Below are positions 56,801 through 64,000 of a stretch of DNA of 64,000 nt, piece by piece (the stretch's first letter is position 1; each line of letters opens with the position of its first letter). Origin of the DNA: Cinnamomum chago (lineage: Eukaryota > Streptophyta > Magnoliopsida > Laurales > Lauraceae); NCBI GenBank assembly GCA_038049695.1, contig CP142454.1, positions 88,186,501 to 88,250,500 on the forward strand. The letters are read 5' to 3'. A model generated the notes under the pieces. The model saw only the letters and a program-made list of their open reading frames with translations. It was not told where the DNA came from and searched no databases. The translations under genes were made by a program, and so were the position numbers.

Positions 56801-57735
56801 TTAGGTCGTTAGAGAGGGAGAGATAGAGAAAGTGAGTGGGATTGATGGAAGATGGGTTGTTGTTTTGTATGTTCAAATGTGGGATTTGAATGGAAATTAT
56901 GAGACATTTTAGTGGAGAAAGAGAAGAACAGATGATAATAAAGCAGATATACCCAACTGTACTGGAGATAAATAATAGAGTCTGCTAGGAGCTGGTGGTT
57001 CAGAGGCTACTGCTGGGTTTTGTGAGAGAGAAAAGAAAGATTGCAGTACTGGGGGAGGCGAATAATGGAAAGTGACTGCACGCAAACTTTACAGACACAA
57101 AACTCTCCCTCTTTTTGTCAGAACCACTTACCACTCGCTCAACTTCTCCGATTGCAAAAGGGTATGTATGTACATAGATGAGAGAGATCCCATGCTTTCA
57201 CTACAAGGGTAAGTTCTGAAGAGAGGTATCTCTCATGGGTTGCGTGGCATTGAAAGAGACCATTATTTAGACATGTGTTTGGACTAACACAAAGTGCAAG
57301 CTGATTTTTTGGATATCTACTGTAGAAAAGGCTGTGAGATGTGAGTAGGGAAGCATAGCAGGTTTGATCGGCTCAGTTGATTGCTGCATACTAGTTTCCC
57401 ACCAAAGGAAAGATTGATTTATGGCTTTCTTCTATTTTACTGCTACAGTTTTTGTCCATATTGGTAGAAAGGCATTTTTTTAGATTTTTTTTCTTCCTCT
57501 AAGAATTTAATACTAATCAAATAAAGGGCTCATGTATGATTGGCTAGTCAGTTCTTGGTGATGAGAAAGTTAGATGTCAGATTGATAAGATGCTACTTTC
57601 TACCTATTCACCGCCAATCATAAAAAATTTCCCTGCTAATGAAGTTTAGAGAGAGTAGTGAAATATTCTTTCGGAAGGAATGTCCACATGAAGGTCATTG
57701 CGGGCCAGTTAAAAGAGCAGGAATTCCTTGAATCA
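53892..57735. other. Intergenic with one G-box-containing, leader-like stretch
   Basis: A (TA)n run lies at about 55656-55678. A 40-bp phrase with ATTGCTCCACACAAGAGC is duplicated near 56493 and 56538. A dispersed repeat fragment (TGGATCCACCCC) lies near 56140. CACGTG at 56755-56760, near CCACGTCCC at 56737, precedes purine-rich sequence with no open frame. No gene was identified. Confidence 0.4.
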
Positions 57736-58870
57736 GGAGCCCATCTTTTTACTAGAATTTTGGGAACTCATGTTTGGTTGCTGTCTGGAATTTTTAAATG
57801 CTAGAATTCTATTAAGCTATTTTATTCTGTTATTTATAAATTTTTTATTTTTTTATATTAGAATTTTTGTATGAGAATTTTTGAATCCCTAAATTTCTTG
57901 AATTACTTATTTCAATAACTACTAGGTTTCTTTTTTTTTTTTTTACTTATGCATGCATTGTTTATATACCAATTTAGGTCTAAAGTGTTCACCGGCCAAT
58001 GTATTTATATAACTCAATATGTATATGAGTCCTATTAATGACAAAATGTAGGACCCAATGTTGAGGTTCGCTTTCACAATTCAAGAAACAAAAAATAAAA
58101 ATAAAAATAAAAATAAAAAACCATAATCCATGGAAACCATAACCATGCAAAACTCATCACATGTCATAATCCAATGAGTGGGTGTCATGCCTGGAATGCC
58201 ATCAACCAAACATTAAATCCAGTGTATGATATTCAACAACCAAACAATGAGTTTGGTGAATGGGTCGTATGTTCAAATGCAACATATATCTCATCACATT
58301 CCTAGAAAATGAAAACTCATTTCATATTCACATATATCCAAATAGGTGAGAAAAAATTTCTACCACAATTTTCCTCCATCTCTCTTCATACACGAATGTA
58401 TATATACAACCACATCAAACCATACAAACATAATCAAAATTTAATACAATCATCCATAGATACCAAAGTTGTTCATATCCATCCACACAAACATAATGTG
58501 GTAATTACACTCATCCAGAAGTTAAAAAAAATATATATTTCCTATATCCAACCATCATGACAAAATAAGTAATAATACGTTCATTCATATCATGAGCTAC
58601 TATCGTCAATTTTTATCAAAATGCTAAGTAAAGAGTTCTTAAGAAAATCCATGGGTGTCAACTAAATGAACCTGAATTAAAATTCATCGCCAACCATTCT
58701 AACTCCATTTCATCATCCAAACTCATGAATCTCATTGTACTTATGCGATCACGAGCAAGGAAGAAAATTACTGGCATTTTTTAGATGCGTGGTATAGTTG
58801 CAAGCAAATTAAAAATTGTTGTAATCTTTGATATTATGTTGTCATGCGGATTCATTTACTCCGTAAAAGC

Positions 58871-59610
58871 TTAAACAGCATTTGCAATATTATCCAATGT
58901 TTCTTTTACTTCATTGCTTATCTTGGACTTACGCTTCTTACTTGTCCTGCTTGTGCCTATTTTTCTTGATGTGATGGATGTACACCTTGGTGAATTTACA
59001 TTAGGCTCATCCATAGCATCTAATCCATATGGCTGGGCCCCAAAAGTCTCATTGATGTTTTCATTATCCATTGCCATATCTGGAACATTTATTTGGCTCT
59101 TTATAGTTCTAGTTTGTGCTATTTCACCTTCGACAATATCATTAGTGATGTGATCATGAATTTCCTCATAGAAACTTTACAATGATACGTCTGTACTTAG
59201 CCAATTGTTCTTTGCTTGTATTAAATTTATTTGGTTAGAACATAATTCATTAAAGGAAAGAACATAAGAAAATACTGGCTTGAATGCAATTTATATGCTA
59301 AACTTACCTGCTCCAAGTTATCCCAAACATCCTCTTTGGTTGTTATTGCCTTTAATGTATTGTTCCATCCGAAACTAGACATGCTAAGATTTTTTTACTT
59401 GGTTGTCTTGTGTCCACCAATTGTTTTTTATTTATTCTTAGCATTGCTTGTAGTGGGTTCAAATCCAGTTTTTTCTTTTATCTTTGCTATAGCTTTCTCC
59501 CAAGAAGCATTACTAAGGTTTTTCTCAACTCTTCTTCCCACAAGCTTCATTTCTAGAAGCATATCAATTAAAACCCTTTCTACTCTTGGATTCCATTTGA
59601 AGTTATCCAT
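58871..59610 (-). pseudogene. Myb/SANT-like DNA-binding protein of Harbinger (broken)
   Basis: The frame starts MDNFKWNPRVERVLIDMLLE and continues with LVGRRVEKNLSNASWEKAIAKIKEKTG, then FGWNNTLKAITTKEDVWDNLEQ. This is the pattern of the plant Myb/SANT-like (Myb_DNA-bind_3) domain carried by PIF/Harbinger elements. Two in-frame stops interrupt it (59430-59428 and 59397-59395). The first exon ends at 59308 before a GT donor. A downstream exon-like frame (59077-58871) reads PYGLDAMDEPN...TSRTSKKRKSKISNEVKE, a basic linker usual before the C-terminus of these proteins. In Harbinger elements this protein helps import and target the transposase. It is non-functional here. Confidence 0.82.
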
Positions 59611-60109
59611 TTTCTCTACAACCCTAATGAGATATGATCATTGACAATTATTTAACTCTTTAACATGAAAATGAACTTCCATCTTAAATATCATAAAAAA
59701 CACTACGAAAATCTTACTTTGGAAAGTTATCATTCTTATCAATAATTATACAATTTGAGAAACAACTATACATTGTCAAAAACATATAAACAATGCCAAA
59801 AAATAACTAGACATTGAGCGTTAAAAGACCTTTTGACATCATAAAAAACACTAATGCAAGATAGATCCTGATTCGTTGGCCATGCATTAGATCAAAACAC
59901 TATTCTAACCTTTACCATCCAAAAAGACATGCAAAAAGATATCTTCCATGTTGCATTTATCATTAGTCACTTCCCTATTGTTGCTGCTCATAATTATGTC
60001 ATATTTGCTCAACTATTGAGTCTCGAAATGCTTGCCAAGTATCTCTATTGGAATTTGGAGTTGTTTTTAAACTGTTACTAACTCTTAAAAGGAAGATCAA
60101 CTTTAGATC

Positions 60110-60475
60110 TTGTCTCCATGGAAATTGTTTAAAGCATTGGGTCTCCTGCACTATGCAAAACTATGTGATTGTGGAGAATAGTAAAAGCAATAACGATATC
60201 TCATTGGGTGGTCAATGAATAATTGTGTGGCATATGTAAAATAAAAAAACAGTTTTTAACAACTCCAAACACTTGTTCTATAGTGGTATGCAATGAAGAG
60301 TGCTGCAAATTAAAAAAATTCTTGAGAATTAACTTGAAGACATTCCTCAAACTCTCTTAGATGGTAGCACACACTTCTAACATTGAGGCCCATCACTAGA
60401 CAATAGCTCCTTTATCCACTCTTTGCCTAGAAAATACGAAATACACCGTTTCTTCCTAGGTTGTTCCTCTTCTAA
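60110..60475 (-). pseudogene. Harbinger DDE transposase remnant, internally deleted
   Basis: Translated in pieces on the minus strand. An N-terminal segment (EEEQPRKKRCISYFLGKEWI then KELLSSDGPQC, 60472 downward) is followed closely by a C-terminal segment (FNLQHSSLHTTIEQVFGVVK then NCFFILHMPHNYS and IVIAFTILHNH). The second is typical of DDE_Tnp_4 transposases around the last catalytic Glu (IEQVFG). The central catalytic part with the DD pair is missing, and stops and frame shifts separate the pieces. Domain identity is strong; exact limits are approximate. Confidence 0.8.
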
Positions 60476-62408
60476 GGATAGCTAGTCACAATACAACCAA
60501 CTTACAACAAGTAACCATGGCGGCCACATCAACATGTACAAATCATATTTTGCATGATTTTGTTGTAGTGACGTACTTATGCATAAAAATGATAAAGTGA
60601 TGCAAGTATAAAATGATAACAGAAATTTCAATGATCAAAATCATACATTTTTTATGCCGTTGAATCACTATATTCATATTAAATTCAGGATTGAAGAAGA
60701 AATAAAACCTTCCATTGAGTGTTAAGCCTATAAATCTCACAAATAAGCACTGACTTTCTTGTGTCTAATCTTGCAATGAAAAAACACCAATACATTTGTT
60801 TTATGAAATAACTTTCATTGCATCTTGAGTTCCAATCAATATAAAGACTTATAATATTGAGAAAGAAATATGGAAAAATGCTTAGAATGGCACACATAAA
60901 TAGAGGGTCATGTTTGTAAGATATCATAATTTATGTTCAACTCACAACAACCAGAATTTTTTGTCTTAAAACATGAGAGTTTATTTCTACTTTTGTTGGA
61001 CAACACAGTAACTATTTCCCCACTTTAGTATTCTCAATTCAGAAATGCTTATCACACCTTGTTTATCATGGATTACATTCTCTATATACTAGACTTACTT
61101 TTGAAAAAAAAAGTTAGAACCGAAAGGAAAATGCTAAGTTATAAAACCCACCTCTTAAACCTGGAATACATTACCAGAAATTGGACATATGTGAATTATT
61201 GTTGGAAAGCTAATAAGATAATGCATCTTTTGGTTGCATTCTTACTAAAAACTTACAATCATCCGGGTGTAAACTTAGCTAAGTTTCTTTACTCTAAGCA
61301 TATATAGTAATCAATTACTAGTTGTCTACTCCAATTCCAATTTGCTTCACTAATCCCCTTGAGGCCTTTGATAATAAAACACTCGGTTCTTAATATAAAA
61401 CATGTTCATTTAATTTTCCTTCTTTAAAATGTAAAACAACCCCTATCTAGCGTAAGAAACCAACTAGTTTTTAATTAAGAGCATTTCATCAAACACTTAA
61501 CCTCATCTACAACCTGCCCCTACATTCACTAAAGCCAAATTTAAAAGCATCAATCAAACTTCCCATACTACATTAGGGTTTTTACCATAAAAGATCTCAT
61601 CACATGAATATCAAAGAACTAGACATCAAATATAGGCATAAACAATCACAAAACATAAGCCATTGAATGCATTTACATCCACACTTCACATGCCATGAAT
61701 AAAGGCGTTTTCCCCTCAATTTAGAGAATGACAATATCTTACTCCAAACATTAGAGCCTTCTTTCTATCAATAAGCAAATCCCATCTAAGAGTTTCTATC
61801 TTTCTCACATGAAGCTTATGGGGGTCATCGGGGTCCGGCTCCACTTTTGCAAATAGACCCCATTTAATGTTTTCCTCACATCTAGGATCTAATTGCCCTA
61901 CCTTAGATGATGGAAGCATGTACTCTTTCAGAACTCTATTCCATTCTCTGCTGCATTGGTTCGTCTCACACTACAAACCCTTACTTGTTATCTTCATAAA
62001 TCCAAACCCTCAACATCCAAGAAAATATTCTGTCAACATCATTCTCCATCTCCAAGCCCTCTAAAAAATAAAGATAGCAAAAAAGCATGACAACATGGGA
62101 AAAAAATTCATGAAAATGATCTAGAAATGTAGAAGCAGAAATTCACCTTCTTTCTCTACGTCGTGACTTGAAAATCAAGATCTGACATGACCGTTTGAGT
62201 GCCAGAGTTATACCGTGACATCTTCCGGAATTCCTACTTTCGTGTTTTTTTTAGTACTCGATGAAGAGTTGAGTCTTAAAAACGTCAAGCATATGGCATT
62301 TACAAATGCTAGGAATCCTGCTGAAAAAACGACGGATTCCTGAAAGAAAGTTCGGAATTGCCAGATAACTGGAATTTCTGTCAGGAAATCCAGTAAAGAA
62401 ATAGTACC

Positions 62409-64000
62409 TAAAGGTTTCAACTATAACAATATGATACATTTGTACATGGGAATGTCCACGTGAGAAAATCATCCTTGACAAGAATGAGTCTACGAAATTG
62501 TATTCTAAATAATGTGAGTTTTTGTTTTCATATATGCCCAAACTGAAAACTCTCTAATTTTATGAGGGGATGTTTATTTCATGTAATTTGAATTCTTAGA
62601 GATTCAAATAAAGTGGATAAAATTGAAGAAACAAAAACGAATATAAAAAAATGACTATGTATGATTTATGTTTTAATGGGAAATGAATTTATAGAAGTTG
62701 TTAAATAAATACTTATCCATCCAATGCACTAGTAATTTAGTTGGTGAGGTACCTAGATACCTTAGCGCTAAAGGAGAGAAACTTGGGTATGTGTGTGTGA
62801 GTACTTTACAAAAAAAAAAAAAAAAGGAAGGAAAGGTCCCATAACCGCAATAATTCAAATCTTAGAAAAGTTAAGGTTAATTCCATCTCTATCTTCACCT
62901 GTTATCTTTCATATCTCGCTATTTATTAATCAAGTTGGATTTATGTTTTATATTCTGATTTACTGAATCGGTCCATTGGGTTAGGCAATGACTGAGTTCA
63001 AGGTCAAAGGCATTTTGGTCATTGTACTAAGACTTTCTTAAAAGTTAAGAGAGCGGATATTATATATATGATGTATTCTGTAACCTTAAACTTTAAAGAG
63101 AGTCAAGAGGTGAGTGATTGCTATTTTTCCATGAACATAAGCAATTTTATCAAATCACGTAAAATCCTAATCTCTCTTTTATCTGACATGGTTTATTAAT
63201 AAAAATAATTTTGTGCTCCCGCGCTCGCCAGCCAGCAAAATAAATCTTTCGTTGAAGGTTACTTATATTCAATACAAATCATGATGAGCAGGTCCTAAGT
63301 ATTCAATACAATCATGATATCTTCCATTACATTAAGTCACTCCAAATTCATACATCATGACAGTTATTCTTCGAGATTCTATCAAACCTCAGCCATTGGA
63401 GACCTTCCAATCCCATCATGCACTAACCCCAACTGCTCTTCACAAAAAGGGCTGACCTTACTGTGATGTGGTCAGCTTATACCAGATAACACCCCCACTA
63501 TTGTACGTACCATGGCTGATTAATGCAACTGATTTCACTTTAACTGTACTGTCACCAGCTTCATTTAAAAATCTTGCATGATTTAATCACCAATCTGACT
63601 TTTTCAACCATATGAATTAATATTATTTATTTAAATGAAAGGTACACTTTAGATGCTACCGTATGCATAAATATTATTATATAAAAAAGAAAAGTACCTT
63701 TTTTAGATGCTTAGAAGACTCTTGTTATCATTTACACTGGAGGCCAATGTACAGTGGAAATGATTGATCAAGACTGAAGACACAGCTCAGATCAATGTAT
63801 GTACTTTTCCAAATGAAGCATGCTGTTGTAGTCCATGTGCTAGCAATCGATAATTCCTCAATCTAATAAGTGTGAATGGTTGTTAGTTCATTAGTTTTTT
63901 TTAATACAACCGGCTGCTACATCTCAATTGGACCACAACATGCAATATACTCAATGAAAAAAGAGAATGGAATACCCCATACATCAATCATGTGGCACAT
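62409..64000. other. Intergenic, nothing recognised
   Basis: AT-rich DNA with a poly-A run near 62809-62825. Short open frames lack recognisable domains. Confidence 0.4.

Larger units (their letters stand above)
57736..62408. mobile_element. Decayed PIF/Harbinger transposon, about 4.7 kb
   Basis: The left end (GGAGCCCATCTTTTTACTAG) and right end (complement of GGTACTATTTCTTTACTGG) are degenerate inverted repeats that align with the ends of the MITE at 42866-43226. The element contains, both on the minus strand, the two protein remnants expected of Harbinger: a Myb/SANT-like protein (58871-59610) and a DDE transposase (about 60110-60475). Flanks are TCA and TAA, compatible with a mutated 3-bp TWA duplication. 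Both frames carry stops, so the element is dead. Confidence 0.75.

Noticed and set aside
56820-57420. Conserved microRNA precursor
   Set aside because: I looked by eye for the common conserved plant miRNA sequences (for example miR156, miR166, miR172, miR319, miR396) and found none, and saw no suitable hairpin.
61716-61919. 67-aa minus-strand gene inside the Harbinger element
   Set aside because: Reasonable composition but no domain match to Harbinger proteins and no splice context; could be part of the decayed element.

Overview
The window is 64 kb of AT-rich nuclear DNA from a flowering plant. Evidence is the plastid-type gene CHLI with a transit peptide and introns, a DYW-class pentatricopeptide repeat gene, two CLE signalling-peptide genes, a plant Nudix hydrolase gene, and typical plant transposable elements (CACTA, Cassandra TRIM, PIF/Harbinger, tRNA-type SINEs, a gypsy-type solo LTR). 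I cannot name the species.

Five protein-coding genes are well supported. Two CLE1-7-type peptide-hormone genes lie on the minus strand at 5969-6208 and 12197-12460, same orientation, about 6 kb apart, each with a TATA box. An intronless DYW-class PPR gene (762 aa, organellar C-to-U RNA editing factor) lies on the plus strand at 20320-22608. CHLI, the ATPase subunit I of plastid magnesium chelatase, lies on the plus strand at 29479-31335 with three exons; the reconstructed protein is 429 aa and intron 2 appears to be a GC-AG intron. A NUDT15-like CoA pyrophosphatase gene lies on the minus strand at 34912-39553 with four exons (281 aa) and one 3-kb intron. CHLI and the Nudix gene are convergent, about 3.6 kb apart. 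The genes share no pathway that I can see; this is ordinary plant gene order, not a cluster.

The rest is intergenic and transposon-rich. 1-4 kb: three inverted or direct repeat structures, including a 655-bp near-perfect hairpin. 9-11 kb: SINE-like and GC-rich foldback elements and a recent 158-bp tandem duplication. 13.4-16.1 kb: a complete non-autonomous CACTA element with a CAA target duplication, holding a three-LTR tandem Cassandra array that carries 5S-rRNA-derived sequence. 19.4 kb: a 205-bp CACTA-type MITE with an ATG target duplication. 24.6, 42.9 and 57.7-62.4 kb: two MITEs and a 4.7-kb decayed PIF/Harbinger element that appear to share terminal sequence. 26-27 kb: a composite element that may hold captured sequence. 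28.1 and 45.1 kb: two copies of one tRNA-derived SINE family. 46.0-46.8 kb: a MULE-like foldback element. 51.3-53.9 kb: a 2.6-kb solo LTR with an ATGAG target duplication.

I found no evidence of a novel multi-gene system. The most interesting points are the Cassandra array nested in CACTA, the Harbinger/MITE family relationship, the atypical first residue of one CLE peptide, and minisatellites that run into splice sites in two different genes.
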